A DNA stretch of 64,000 nt, taken from the NCBI RefSeq assembly GCF_012395815.1, contig NZ_JAAZQQ010000001.1:682001-746000 (forward strand), written 5' to 3'. This document shows, piece after piece, positions 1 through 10,671 of this stretch. The stretch comes from Roseicyclus persicicus. Its GTDB lineage: Bacteria; Pseudomonadota; Alphaproteobacteria; Rhodobacterales; Rhodobacteraceae. Position 1 is the first letter of the stretch. Every line of letters starts with the position of its first letter. Below the pieces are notes generated by a model. It was not told the DNA's origin, did not search any database, and worked only from the letters and a program-made list of their open reading frames with translations. Made by a program: the position numbers and the translations under genes.

Positions 1-44
1 ATTACGACGGGCTGGACGCCATCATCGACCGGCTCATTCCCTGA
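1..44 (+). CDS. C-terminal end of an unidentified protein (partial)
   Basis: Frame 3 reads YDGLDAIIDRLIP and then TGA at 42-44. The residues look like a normal amphipathic C-terminal helix and the codon use matches the rest of the window, so this is probably the end of a gene that starts before the window. Too little remains to name it. The next gene on the same strand starts about 44 bases later. Confidence 0.5.
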   Translation, partial: YDGLDAIIDRLIP

Positions 45-87
45 CGGGGCATTGACGTGCGGGGCAGGGCGGCCAATTCTCCGCCCC

Positions 88-1281
88 ATGGAAAAACCCG
101 TATTCACCGGCAAGTTCACCCAGCAGGAGCCGATCCCCGAGGCCGCGATCGAGGCGGCCGTGCGGGTCATGCGCTCGGGCCGGCTGCACCGTTACAACCT
201 TCTGCCGGGCGAGGAGGGCGAGGTGTCCGCCCTCGAACGCGAATTCGCCGCCTATACCGGCGCGCGGTACGCGCTGGCCGTCGCCTCGGGCGGCTACGCC
301 ATGGGCTGCGCGCTCAGGGCGCTGGGCGTCGGGCCGGGGGACCGGGTGCTGTCGAACGGCTTCACGCTGGCCCCGGTGCCGGGCGCGATCGCCTCCGTGG
401 GCGCCGAGCCGGTCTTCGTCGAGACGACCGAGAGCCTGACCATCGACCTCGATGACCTCGCGGTGAAGGCCGCATCCTCGGGCGCGAAGGTGCTGCTCCT
501 CAGCCACATGCGCGGGCACATCTGCGACATGGAACGGCTGGTGCAGGTCGCCGCCGCCCATGGCCTGCAGGTGGTCGAGGATTGCGCCCACACCATGGGC
601 GCGGCGTGGAAGGGCGTGCCGTCCGGGCGGCACGGGATCATCGGCTGCTACTCGACCCAGACCTACAAGCACATGAACTCGGGCGAGGGCGGACTGCTGG
701 TCTCGGACGACGCCGACGTGATGGCGCGGGCCATCATGTTGTCAGGATCCTACATGCTATACGGCCGGCACTCTGTGGGTCCATCTGTGGATAGGTACGA
801 AAACGTAAAGTACGTCACCCCCAACGTCTCGGGCCGGATGGACCATCTGCGCGCCGCGATCCTGCGCCCGCAGCTGGCCGACCTGCCTGCCCAGATCGCC
901 CGCTGGAACGCGCTCTACCGCACGGTCGAGGAGGGGCTGCGCAACACCCCCGGCCTCAAGGTGATCGAGCGCCCGCCGCAGGAAACCATCGTCGGTTCCT
1001 CGATCCAGGTGCTGCTGCCCGGCTGGGCGCCCGACCGGGTGCGCGCGCTGGTCGCCGGCTGCGCCCGGCGGGGGGTGGAGCTGAAATGGTTCGGCGCCGA
1101 GGAACCCGTCGCCTTCACATCGCGCTACGACAGCTGGCGCTACGCCCCGCCCCAGCGCCTGCCCAGGACCGACGCGATCCTCGCCGGCCTCATCGACATG
1201 CGCCTGCCGCTCACCTTCTCCGAGGCCAACGCCCGCCTGATCGCCGAGATCATCCGCGACGAGGTCCGCGCCGCCGCCTGA
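88..1281 (+). CDS. DegT/DnrJ/EryC1-family PLP-dependent aminotransferase
   Basis: A 397-residue fold-type I sugar aminotransferase homologue. This family usually transfers an amino group to a keto-sugar during antibiotic, LPS or capsule synthesis; the substrate here is not evident. Visible family signatures are the EDCAHTMGA block and the PLP-lysine region TYKHMNSGEGG, near residues 203-213. The ATG at 88 is chosen because MEKPVF begins the conserved region; an in-frame ATG at 52 adds only a low-complexity tail. It stands alone, with no sugar-biosynthesis neighbours in view. Codons at 739-813 are strikingly unlike the rest of the gene (TTG, TCA, GGA, CTA, TCT, AGG, GTA), although the reading frame and the conserved sequence are intact. 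Confidence 0.85.
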   Translation: MEKPVFTGKFTQQEPIPEAAIEAAVRVMRSGRLHRYNLLPGEEGEVSALEREFAAYTGARYALAVASGGYAMGCALRALGVGPGDRVLSNGFTLAPVPGAIASVGAEPVFVETTESLTIDLDDLAVKAASSGAKVLLLSHMRGHICDMERLVQVAAAHGLQVVEDCAHTMGAAWKGVPSGRHGIIGCYSTQTYKHMNSGEGGLLVSDDADVMARAIMLSGSYMLYGRHSVGPSVDRYENVKYVTPNVSGRMDHLRAAILRPQLADLPAQIARWNALYRTVEEGLRNTPGLKVIERPPQETIVGSSIQVLLPGWAPDRVRALVAGCARRGVELKWFGAEEPVAFTSRYDSWRYAPPQRLPRTDAILAGLIDMRLPLTFSEANARLIAEIIRDEVRAAA

Positions 1282-1358
1282 CCCCCCGAAACGGGGGATG
1301 GCGGGGCGGGCCCGCGCGATGCCAGATCGCCGCAACCGCACGCTTCGAGGGTTCCGCC

Positions 1359-1784
1359 ATGCTCCGCCGCACCGTCCTTGCCCTGGCCCTGCTTGCCGCG
1401 CCCGCCCCGGCCCTGGCCGAGTGGGTCCACATCCCGTCCGCCGCCCGTGCGCAGGCGACGGGGGAGGGCGGCGTGATGCTGGCCGTCGAGTGCGGATCGA
1501 CCGGCGTGCCCGGCCTCAACGTCGAGGAGATCTGGCCGACGACCGAGTGGGTCTCGGTCGACATCGTGATCGGCACGACCGAATACCGCCTCGAGGCGCG
1601 CTGCGAGGCCGGGGTCTGCCCGCTGAACCTGATGAGTTTCCCGATGATCGCCGACGTGATGGAGACGCTGCAATCCGGCCGCGAGGCGGTGATCTCCTAC
1701 ACGCAGGGGGCCTACATCGGCCGCGTCCCGCTGGCCGGGTCGCGCGACGCCATCGGGCGGGTGCTGGCGGAATGCCCGGTCTGA
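1359..1784 (+). CDS. Small secreted cysteine-containing protein, first of a tandem pair
   Basis: A 141-residue protein with a clear Sec signal peptide (MLRRTVLALALLAAPAPALA, cleavage before EW). The mature part contains cysteines spaced as C, then CEAGVC, then CPV at the very end, which suggests disulfides in the periplasm. I do not recognise the family and assign no function. The next gene starts 13 bases before this stop and encodes a clear paralogue with the same signal peptide-W-C pattern, PLAG motif and CP ending. The pair therefore looks like a tandem duplication in one transcript. GC-rich codon use is normal for the window. Confidence 0.7.
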   Translation: MLRRTVLALALLAAPAPALAEWVHIPSAARAQATGEGGVMLAVECGSTGVPGLNVEEIWPTTEWVSVDIVIGTTEYRLEARCEAGVCPLNLMSFPMIADVMETLQSGREAVISYTQGAYIGRVPLAGSRDAIGRVLAECPV

Positions 1785-2194
1785 TCCGCGCCGCCGTTGC
1801 ACTGATGCTTGCCGCCGGCCCGGCGCTGGCCGACTGGACGTACGACCCCGCGACGCAACGGGCCCAGCCCGCCGACCCCGTGGGGCCCTTCCTGGCCGTG
1901 ACCTGCGCGGCGCCCTTCATCGACCTCACCCTCGAAGGCCACGCGCCGCCCGAGGCCGACACGGTATTCCTGCTGAGCATCGACGACGAGACCTGGGCCT
2001 CCGGGGCCGTCTGCCGCGATGGCGTCTGCCTGATGGACGTGGGCCCCGTGCCCATGGCGCGCGCGATCTTTGCCGGGCTGCGGGCGGGGGAAACGGCGCG
2101 GGTGACGGACGTGAACGGCGCCGAGATCGTCACAGTGCCGCTGGCCGGGGCGCGGCCCGCGATCGTCCCGGTGCTCGACGCCTGCCCGCTCTGA
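1772..2194 (+). CDS. Small secreted cysteine-containing protein, second of a tandem pair
   Basis: A 140-residue predicted periplasmic protein with a signal peptide (MPGLIRAAVALMLAAGPALA) and mature start DW. It parallels the preceding gene: CRDGVC matches CEAGVC, VPLAGARPAI matches VPLAGSRDAI, and both end in CP plus one hydrophobic residue. The ATG at 1772 lies inside the end of the previous gene, which indicates translational coupling. Function is unknown. The stop is only 4 bases from the end of pyrG on the other strand, so the two genes converge with almost no room for a terminator. Confidence 0.7.
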   Translation: MPGLIRAAVALMLAAGPALADWTYDPATQRAQPADPVGPFLAVTCAAPFIDLTLEGHAPPEADTVFLLSIDDETWASGAVCRDGVCLMDVGPVPMARAIFAGLRAGETARVTDVNGAEIVTVPLAGARPAIVPVLDACPL

Positions 2195-2198
2195 CGCG

Positions 2199-3842
<1,644 letters not shown>

Positions 3843-4012
3843 GTCAGCCTGGTCTCCCGTGCCGGGATGTGCCGCGGGGGCCGCGGGCCTGTCCCTATCC
3901 CTCTATCACGGGGTTTGAAGATAACCGGATTCGGACGGGCGCTGCAAGGCGCCCAGCCACATCATGTTGAGCGGGGAGGGGGTGACCCCCAAAATATGTG
4001 GGTGGTGCGGGC

Positions 4013-4381
4013 TCAGTCGGCCCGCGGCGGAAGCACCGGCGAGTCGCCCGTGATCGGCGGCAGCAGGTCCGAGGCGGGCGGCAGGGCCGGGCCGTCGGTG
4101 GCCGGGGCCTCGTCGGTGGGGGCGCCCGTGCCGATCCGGTCGAGCACCGAGGAGCCGGCCGAGTTCTGCGCCGCCAGGATCGTCAGCGTGATCGAGGTGG
4201 CGAGGAAGGCGATGGCGAAGGCCCAGGTCAGCTTGCCCAGCGCGGTCGCCGCCTGGCGGCCCGTCATCACGCCGCCGCCGCCGCCCATGCCCAGACCGCC
4301 CCCTTCGGAACGCTGCAGAAGCACCACGCCGATCAGACAGATCGCGAGGATGAGGTGGACGACGAGGATGACATTTTCCAT
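4013..4381 (-). CDS. secG: Preprotein translocase subunit SecG
   Basis: A 122-residue inner-membrane protein of the SecYEG channel. It has two hydrophobic segments (about residues 3-22 and 50-72) separated by the typical glycine-rich loop: QRSEGGGLGMGGGGG is the family hallmark. The C-terminal tail is a proline- and alanine-rich extension, as is common in Rhodobacterales. It lies upstream of pyrG on the same strand. A GGGGG-TGA-CCCCC palindrome at 3978-3990 lies between the two genes but lacks a convincing T-tract. Confidence 0.95.
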   Translation of the reverse strand: MENVILVVHLILAICLIGVVLLQRSEGGGLGMGGGGGVMTGRQAATALGKLTWAFAIAFLATSITLTILAAQNSAGSSVLDRIGTGAPTDEAPATDGPALPPASDLLPPITGDSPVLPPRAD

Positions 4382-4435
4382 GGGCGAGTTCCTGGCGAGG
4401 CCGGCTCGGATTTGCGCCTACTTATGGGATGCGGC

Positions 4436-4587
4436 ATGCCGCCGCAAGCCTTTCAGGCACAACCATAGCGCGAGTCGGTGATGTTTGCGCAAGCTATTTG
4501 TTCCAGTTGAATGGAATTTGCTGACGGCACACGACTGTATGCCGACGCATGCCGCCGGCCAGTTTCCGGCAGGGGTGCGGCGGCATG
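4436..4587. repeat. secG-purA gap with three ATGCCGCCG-type repeats and a leader hairpin
   Basis: The 308-base gap between the divergent secG and purA genes (4382-4689) has no convincing gene. It holds three copies of a short motif: ATGCCGCCGCA at 4436-4446, ATGCCGCCGGC at 4549-4559, and the reverse complement TGCGGCGGCAT at 4576-4586. The last two can pair as a stem around an inner GCCGG/CCGGC hairpin, in the presumed purA leader. A further palindrome, TTCCA-N6-TGGAA, lies near 4501. A regulatory role is inference. Confidence 0.4.
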
Positions 4588-4689
4588 TCGCAGCCTTGGG
4601 GCGGTTTCGCCCGGTTCCGCGAGACTCCGCTTTCAACCGGGCCGTGGCCCCGGTATAGCCGCCGCGGGCCGCAAACCGGAGGATCCGCC

Positions 4690-5985
4690 ATGGCTAACGT
4701 CGTCGTCGTCGGTGCCCAGTGGGGCGATGAGGGCAAGGGCAAGATCGTCGACTGGCTGTCCGAGCGCGCCGACGTGATCGCGCGCTTCCAGGGCGGCCAC
4801 AACGCGGGCCACACGCTCGTCATCGACGGCACCGTCTACAAGCTGCACGCGCTGCCCTCGGGCGTGGTGCGCGGCGGCAAGCTCAGCGTGATCGGCAACG
4901 GCGTGGTGCTCGACCCGTGGCACCTGCTGCGCGAGATCGAGACGATCCGCGGGCAGGGGGTGGAGATCACGCCCGAAACCCTGATGATCGCCGAGAACAC
5001 GCCCCTGATCCTGCCGATCCACGGCGAGCTCGACCGCGCCCGCGAGGAGGCCGCCAGCCCCGGCGCCAAAATCGGCACCACTGGGCGCGGCATCGGCCCG
5101 GCCTACGAGGACAAGGTCGGCCGCCGGTCCGTCCGCGTCGCGGACCTGGCCGACGACGCCACGCTGGAGGCGCGGGTGGACCGCGCCCTGACGCACCACA
5201 ACGCGCTGCGCGCCGGCCTCGGCATCACGCCGGTCGACCGCGCCGAGCTGATCGCGAAACTGAAGGAAATCGCGCCCGAGATCCTGAAATACGCAGGCCC
5301 GGTCTGGAAGGTGATGACCGAGAAGCGCAAGGCGGGCAAACGCATCCTGTTCGAGGGCGCGCAGGGCGCGCTGCTCGACATCGACTTCGGCACCTACCCC
5401 TTCGTCACCTCGTCCAACGTGATCGCGGGGCAGGCGGCGACGGGCGTGGGCATCGGGCCGGGCGCCATCGACTACGTGCTCGGCATCGTGAAGGCCTACA
5501 CCACCCGCGTGGGCGAGGGGCCGTTCCCGACGGAACTGCTCGACGCCGACGGCGACCGGCTGGGCCAGCGCGGGCACGAGTTCGGCACCACCACGGGCCG
5601 CAAGCGCCGCTGCGGCTGGTTCGACGCCTGCCTCGTGCGCCAGACCTGCGCCACCTCGGGCGTCAAGGGCATCGCGCTGACCAAGCTCGACGTGCTGGAC
5701 GGGTTCGAGACGCTCAAGATCTGCGTGGGCTACGAGCTCGACGGCGAGCGGCTGGACTACCTGCCGACCGCCGCCGACCGGCAGGCGCGCTGCCGACCGA
5801 TCTACGAGGAGATGCCGGGCTGGGCCGCCTCGACCGAGGGCGCGCGCAGCTGGGCCGACCTGCCCGGCGAGGCGGTGAAATACGTCCGCCGGATCGAGGA
5901 GTTGATCGAGACCCCGGTGGCCCTACTGTCCACCTCGCCCGAGCGGGACGACACGATCCTCGTGACCGACCCCTTCGCGGACTGA
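4690..5985 (+). CDS. purA: Adenylosuccinate synthetase
   Basis: A 431-residue enzyme joining IMP and aspartate, with GTP hydrolysis, in the first committed step to AMP. The N-terminus carries the GDEGKGK P-loop and the GHNAGHT block with the catalytic histidine. The [14 protein letters not shown] and [14 protein letters not shown] signatures are also intact. ATG 4690 follows a GGAGGATCC ribosome-binding stretch and gives the canonical start [15 protein letters not shown]. It is followed after 17 bases by a small membrane protein gene on the same strand. Confidence 0.98.
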   Translation: MANVVVVGAQWGDEGKGKIVDWLSERADVIARFQGGHNAGHTLVIDGTVYKLHALPSGVVRGGKLSVIGNGVVLDPWHLLREIETIRGQGVEITPETLMIAENTPLILPIHGELDRAREEAASPGAKIGTTGRGIGPAYEDKVGRRSVRVADLADDATLEARVDRALTHHNALRAGLGITPVDRAELIAKLKEIAPEILKYAGPVWKVMTEKRKAGKRILFEGAQGALLDIDFGTYPFVTSSNVIAGQAATGVGIGPGAIDYVLGIVKAYTTRVGEGPFPTELLDADGDRLGQRGHEFGTTTGRKRRCGWFDACLVRQTCATSGVKGIALTKLDVLDGFETLKICVGYELDGERLDYLPTAADRQARCRPIYEEMPGWAASTEGARSWADLPGEAVKYVRRIEELIETPVALLSTSPERDDTILVTDPFAD

Positions 5986-6002
5986 TCCACAACGGGGGGC
6001 CC

Positions 6003-6230
6003 ATGGCACTCAGCTACAAGACCCGGCGGCGGCTGTCGCTCCTGATCCTTCTGTTCGGCCTGCCGGCCTACATCGGCATGGCCTGGTGGATCATGAGCCT
6101 GTTCGAGCGCCCGTCGCTGTGGCTGGAGTTCGGCATCTACGTGCTCCTGGGCATCCTCTGGGCGCTGCCCCTCAAGGCGGTGTTCAAGGGCGTCGGCCAG
6201 GCCGACCCCGACGCGCCGCGCGACGAGTGA
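6003..6230 (+). CDS. DUF2842-family small membrane protein
   Basis: A 75-residue protein with two predicted transmembrane helices (about residues 12-31 and 40-60) and short charged ends: the N-terminus is KTRRR and the C-terminus is acidic. Sequence and size match the DUF2842 family of alphaproteobacteria, whose function is unknown. It starts 17 bases after purA and probably shares its transcript. The gene ends just before a strong hairpin that serves the convergent gene. Confidence 0.8.
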   Translation: MALSYKTRRRLSLLILLFGLPAYIGMAWWIMSLFERPSLWLEFGIYVLLGILWALPLKAVFKGVGQADPDAPRDE

Positions 6231-6242
6231 CCCCCTGACAGG

Positions 6243-6272
6243 AAAAAGGCCCCGCGGCGGAACCGCGGGGCC
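6243..6272 (-). terminator. Rho-independent terminator
   Basis: A 10-base-pair GC stem (GGCCCCGCGG, 5-base loop, CCGCGGGGCC at 6248-6272) is followed, on the minus strand, by a run of five T residues. It lies 21 bases beyond the stop of the minus-strand gene at 6294 and fits an intrinsic terminator for that gene. It may also stop purA transcripts, but on the plus strand there is no T-run. Confidence 0.75.
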
Positions 6273-6293
6273 GGCGCGCGGGACGAACGCGCG

Positions 6294-8909
6294 TCATTCG
6301 GTGTCGGTGGCCGGCATCAGGCGGAAGGCGCCGCGCGCGACCCGGGTGATCCGGCCGCGCCGCATCAGCCCGCCGAAGGCCTGCAGCATGTCCTCGCGGC
6401 TGATCGAGTTGTCGGTCGCCTCGGCGATCATCTGGAACAGCTCGGGCCGGTCGAAGGTGTTGCCCCCGAACTCGGCCTGGGCATAGGCGGCGGCCAGTTC
6501 CACCACCTCCTCGATCTCGACCGCGTCGCTGCGCTCCAGCCGCAGGGCGAAGCGTTCGCTGTGGGTCAGCGCGATCTCGGCCTCGGGCACCGCCTCGGCA
6601 TGGGGCGGGGCGGTCGGGGCGACGCGCACCGGCGACGGGGCCGGCGCGGGCTCGGGCTCGGCCTCGTGGGCGCGCGCGGCGCTGCCGCCGCGGGCGAGGT
6701 TCATGATCATGCCGGCCCGCTGGGCCAGCTGCGCAAGGCTGTTGCCCACCCGACGCGGCGCCGCATCGGCAGCCCCGGCCGTTTCGGTCACGCGGAGCGG
6801 TGCCGCGGCGGTCTCGGGGGCGGCCTCGCCGGCGCTGACGCGGCGCGGGCGGACGGGCTCGGCGCGCGCCGCGCGCTCCTCGTCGACGCGCTGTTCGGAC
6901 ACCAGCACCAGCGGCGCCTGCCGCGTCTCGGTCCGGCGGCGGGTCACGTCGACGCGCACCCGGCGCGGGCGCATCACCTGCGCCAGATCCTCGCGGTAGT
7001 CCGCGGTGGCGTCGCGGGGGTCGGCCGCGCCCTCGGGCGCCAGCTGCCGGTCGGCGCTGCGGGCGGCGACGGCGGCCTTCAGGTGCTCGATGTTGGCGCG
7101 GCGGCGCGTCGTCTCGGCATGGGACAGCCGGCTTTCGGTGGCGTCGAACAGCCGGTCGGCCTGCTCGGCGGCGGCCTCCAGCCCGGAGCCCCGGGTCGGG
7201 GCCGGGGCCTGCGTCTCGGGCTCGGTCGCGGCGCGCAGGGCCGCGGCGATCGCCGCCGTATCCGCATCCTCGGCCGGAGCCGGATCGGTGTCCGCCTGGG
7301 CCGCCGCGGCGGCCGCGGCCTCGACCCGGTCGAGTTCCTCGTCGGCGTCGGCGTCGGCCTCGGGCGCGTCGTCGTCCTCATCCTCGGCTTCGGTTTCGGC
7401 GACCTCGGCGACCTCGTCGGCCTCGTCGGAGGCCTCGGCGACCGCCACCTCGGCGCGGGACCGGACCGCCGCCGCGGCGAGCGCGGGTGCGGTGGCCGCG
7501 GCGATGGCCGCCGCCAGCGCGTCGTCGTCGTCGGTCGGTTCGTTGTCGTCCTCGCCGAAGTCGGCCTCGGCCATCGGCATCCGGGCCGCGGCGGCGGGCT
7601 GCGGGGCCACGTTTTCGTCGGCGTGCCCGTCCTCGTCCCCGTCCTCGTCGTCGTCCTGCGCGCGGGTGGCGGGCTCCATGTCCTCGTCGTCGGTGGCGGC
7701 CCGGCGGATTCGGGCCAGCCGCTCGGCGACCGACACGCCGTCGAGCGGCGCACCGAGGCCGCTGTAGACCGCGACGTCGATCTCGTCCTCGTCCTCGTCG
7801 AGCGCGGCGAAGATGGCAGCCTCGGCGTCCTCGTCCATGGTCTCGGCAACGGCCTCGTCCATGGGCTCGGCGACGACCTCGTCCATGGTCTCGGCGACGG
7901 CCTCGTCCACGGGGGCCGGCTCGGGGGTCGGCGCCGTGCCGGCGAGCGCGGTGGCGATGGCGGCCAGGGTGTCCTCGCCGCCGCGACGGTCTTCCGCGTC
8001 GGCGGGCTCGTCCGCGCCTTCGTCCTCGATCCCGGCGAGCTCATCGGCGTCGATTTCGGTTTCCGCGACCTCGACCACCTCGATGGTCTCCTCGACGGCC
8101 CACGCCTCGGCGACCTCGGTCTCCTCGGCGATCTCGGCGGCGTCGTCCTGGATCTCCTCGATGTCCTCGGCCGTCTCGACCTCGGTTTCCTCGGCGGCTT
8201 CGATCTCGCTCTCTTCCGCGATCTCCGCGGCCTCGATCTCGACCTCGGCGTCCCCGGTCTCCGCCTCGGCCTCATCGACCGCCGGCTCGCCCTCGGGTTC
8301 CTCGACGGCGGTGTCGTCGGCGGCCTCCGCGGCGATCTCCTCGACCGTCTCCTCGGCGGCGACGTCGGCATCGTCGGTGGCGGTCTCGGCGACCTCCTCC
8401 TCCGCGGCGTCCTCGGCGTCCTCAATGGCCTCCTCGGCCGCGATATCCGCGACGTCCTCCTCCTCGGCGGCGGTCTCGGCAACCGCCTCCGCCGGGGTGT
8501 CCTCGGCGGGCGCTTCTTCGACCTCGGCCTCGGCAATCCCGTCGTCCAGCACCGCGAGGGAATCGTCTCCCGCGCTGTGCGGGGCCACCGGCGCCTCGGC
8601 GGCGGGCGTCTGCACGGGCTGCGGCGCAGGGGCAGGGGCGGCGGGCGCCTCGGCCGGCTGGGCCCGCAGCAGGAGCCCCGATTCCAGCATCCGAGCCTCG
8701 ACCCGGCGCTGGATCGCGGCCTCGGTGATCCGGTGCAGCATCTCGGCGTCCGGGGTCGGCGGCTCGGCGCCGAAGTACCTGTCCTCGGCCGCCAGGTCCC
8801 GGAAGTACTCCGCGATCGCCTTCATCGCCTCGAACGGCTTGTCGAAGCCCTCCAGCGTGCAGGAGAAGGTGCCGTAGGACACCGTCAGGATCTTGTTCGC
8901 GTCGCTCAT
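6294..8909 (-). CDS. Large acidic low-complexity protein of unknown function
   Basis: An 871-residue protein with three zones. Residues 1-80 form a globular-looking domain ([17 protein letters not shown]) that I recall as conserved in Rhodobacterales. Residues about 110-560 are dominated by Glu, Ala, Asp and Val, with imperfect VAETMDE repeats encoded near 7828-7905. The last 90 residues are again ordered, with a winged-helix-like pattern ending [15 protein letters not shown]. There is no signal peptide or transmembrane segment. The ordered ends flanking a disordered acidic middle suggest a scaffold or DNA-mimic-like protein, but this is speculation. Automatic labels linking it to chemotaxis have no support in the sequence. 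It ends in an intrinsic terminator. Confidence 0.8.
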   Translation of the reverse strand: MSDANKILTVSYGTFSCTLEGFDKPFEAMKAIAEYFRDLAAEDRYFGAEPPTPDAEMLHRITEAAIQRRVEARMLESGLLLRAQPAEAPAAPAPAPQPVQTPAAEAPVAPHSAGDDSLAVLDDGIAEAEVEEAPAEDTPAEAVAETAAEEEDVADIAAEEAIEDAEDAAEEEVAETATDDADVAAEETVEEIAAEAADDTAVEEPEGEPAVDEAEAETGDAEVEIEAAEIAEESEIEAAEETEVETAEDIEEIQDDAAEIAEETEVAEAWAVEETIEVVEVAETEIDADELAGIEDEGADEPADAEDRRGGEDTLAAIATALAGTAPTPEPAPVDEAVAETMDEVVAEPMDEAVAETMDEDAEAAIFAALDEDEDEIDVAVYSGLGAPLDGVSVAERLARIRRAATDDEDMEPATRAQDDDEDGDEDGHADENVAPQPAAAARMPMAEADFGEDDNEPTDDDDALAAAIAAATAPALAAAAVRSRAEVAVAEASDEADEVAEVAETEAEDEDDDAPEADADADEELDRVEAAAAAAAQADTDPAPAEDADTAAIAAALRAATEPETQAPAPTRGSGLEAAAEQADRLFDATESRLSHAETTRRRANIEHLKAAVAARSADRQLAPEGAADPRDATADYREDLAQVMRPRRVRVDVTRRRTETRQAPLVLVSEQRVDEERAARAEPVRPRRVSAGEAAPETAAAPLRVTETAGAADAAPRRVGNSLAQLAQRAGMIMNLARGGSAARAHEAEPEPAPAPSPVRVAPTAPPHAEAVPEAEIALTHSERFALRLERSDAVEIEEVVELAAAYAQAEFGGNTFDRPELFQMIAEATDNSISREDMLQAFGGLMRRGRITRVARGAFRLMPATDTE

Positions 8910-9030
8910 GGGTCTCTTCGCTCTGCTCGACCGGACGAAGCCGGATTCTTAATCGTTGCCTTCTGTCTCCCAAAGTGATTCCCCACAAACGGGACCTCAT
9001 TTGGGCGTTTCAAAGGAGATTATCCTGAAA

Positions 9031-9750
9031 ATGGGCGACAATGTGCCAAGGCCGGCGCCGCTGTTCCGGTCCGACACCGGGGTCACGCTCCTGGGCGGGG
9101 GGGCGCTGGGGCCCGGCGATCTCGACGCCGCGCTGGCGCTGGCGCCCCGTCTCGTGGCCGCCGATGGCGGCGCCGCCGCGGCGCTGGAGGCCGGCCACAT
9201 GCCCGAGGCGGTCTACGGCGACATGGACAGCCTGCCGGACGCCGCGCGCGCGAAGATCCCGGCGGCCCGCATCCACACCGTGCCCGAGCAGGAGAGCACC
9301 GATTTCGACAAGGCGCTCCGCCACATCGTCGCCCCCGTGGTGCTGGCGGCGGGCTTCACCGGCGCGCGGGTCGACCACGAGCTGGCCGTCTATCACGTGC
9401 TTGCCGCCCGCGCCGCGGCGCGTTGCATCGTGATCGGGTCTGCCGACCTCGTGCTCCATGCGCCGCCCCGGCTCGCGCTTGACCTGCCGGCGGGCACGCG
9501 CCTGTCGCTGTTCCCGCTGGCCGAGGTGACGGGCCGGTCCGAGGGGCTGGCCTGGCCCATCGACGGCCTCGCCTTCCACCCCGCCCGCCGCATCGGGACC
9601 TCGAACCGGACCACGGGATCGCGCGTCGCGCTGGACTTCGACGGGCCGGGCATGTTGCTGATCCTGCCCCGCGCCGCGCTGGCCCGGGCGGCCGCCGCGC
9701 TGGCGTCCGCGTCAGTTTGGTCTCGCACCGCGCCCCCGGGTTCGGTATGA
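9031..9750 (+). CDS. thiN: Thiamine pyrophosphokinase
   Basis: A 239-residue enzyme that pyrophosphorylates thiamine to the cofactor thiamine diphosphate. Family blocks are present in order: ADGGAAAALEAG, GDMDSL (metal-binding aspartates), EQESTDFDKAL, GARVDHELA and GTSNRTTG. ATG 9031 is chosen because AAAGGAGAT lies 11 bases upstream and because the next residues reach the conserved region directly. The gene diverges from the acidic-protein gene. rpiA follows after a 43-base gap. Confidence 0.9.
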   Translation: MGDNVPRPAPLFRSDTGVTLLGGGALGPGDLDAALALAPRLVAADGGAAAALEAGHMPEAVYGDMDSLPDAARAKIPAARIHTVPEQESTDFDKALRHIVAPVVLAAGFTGARVDHELAVYHVLAARAAARCIVIGSADLVLHAPPRLALDLPAGTRLSLFPLAEVTGRSEGLAWPIDGLAFHPARRIGTSNRTTGSRVALDFDGPGMLLILPRAALARAAAALASASVWSRTAPPGSV

Positions 9751-9793
9751 ACGGGGCAGGACGACCCCGGGGCAACAGGAGACAGGCCGCATC

Positions 9794-10582
9794 ATGACCG
9801 CCCAGCTTTCCCCCATCGACAAGGCCAAGTACGTCGCCGCCCGCCGCGCGGTGGAATTCGTCGAGGACGGCATGCGCGTGGGCCTCGGCACCGGCTCGAC
9901 CGCCGCCTGGATGGTGCGCTGCCTGGGCGAGCTGATCCGCGACGAGGGCATGAAGATCACCGGCGTCGCCACCTCGACGCGCACCGCCAAGCTGGCGGCC
10001 GAGGTCGGCATCCCGGTCAAGACGCTGGACGAGGTGCGCTGGCTCGACCTCACCATCGACGGCGCGGATGAATACGACCCGAACCTGAACCTCATCAAGG
10101 GCGGCGGCGGCGCGCTCCTGCAGGAAAAGATCGTGGCGACGGCCTCCGATCAGATGATCGTGATCGCCGACCTGTCCAAGCAGGTCGACACGCTGGGCGC
10201 CTACCCCCTCCCGGTCGAGGTGATCCCCTTCGGCTGGCAGACCACCAAGGCGCTGATCGAGGAGATGCTGTCGAACCTCGACGTGATGGGCCGCAATTCC
10301 AGCCTGCGGCTCAACGGCACCGACCCGTTCCGCACCGACGAGGGCAACTTCATCCTCGACCTGCACCTGCGCCGGATCGGCAACCCCACCCAGCTGAGCC
10401 TGGTGCTGAACCAGATCCCGGGCGTGGTCGAGAACGGGCTGTTCCTCGACATCTGCGACGTGCTGGTGATCGGCAATGCCGACGGCACGGTCGAGGTGCG
10501 CGACATCAACAACGGCACCGTCGAGCACGAGCGCATCGACATCAACGACACCGAGAACCTGTTCGTCGAAACCGGCGAATAG
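9794..10582 (+). CDS. rpiA: Ribose-5-phosphate isomerase A
   Basis: A 262-residue isomerase interconverting ribose-5-phosphate and ribulose-5-phosphate in the pentose phosphate pathway. The signatures GLGTGSTAAWMV, DGADEYDP (catalytic acid) and KGGGGALLQEKI are intact, and length is normal. It lies between thiamine pyrophosphokinase and glutathione reductase. Pairing with a glutathione reductase gene is a recurrent order in Rhodobacterales and fits NADPH supply through the pentose phosphate pathway. Confidence 0.97.
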   Translation: MTAQLSPIDKAKYVAARRAVEFVEDGMRVGLGTGSTAAWMVRCLGELIRDEGMKITGVATSTRTAKLAAEVGIPVKTLDEVRWLDLTIDGADEYDPNLNLIKGGGGALLQEKIVATASDQMIVIADLSKQVDTLGAYPLPVEVIPFGWQTTKALIEEMLSNLDVMGRNSSLRLNGTDPFRTDEGNFILDLHLRRIGNPTQLSLVLNQIPGVVENGLFLDICDVLVIGNADGTVEVRDINNGTVEHERIDINDTENLFVETGE

Positions 10583-10671
10583 GCCGCCCGCGACACGGCG
10601 CGGTCTGGCGCCCGGCCGCCGTCCGTGAAATACCTCGCCCCCGGACACAGGACAGGACCGACCGGGGCAGC

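Noticed and set aside
6561-8978. 805-codon plus-strand open frame
   Set aside because: It is antisense to the acidic protein gene; its Gly/Arg/Leu repeats mirror the GAG and GAC codons of the real gene, which has a terminator and conserved ends.
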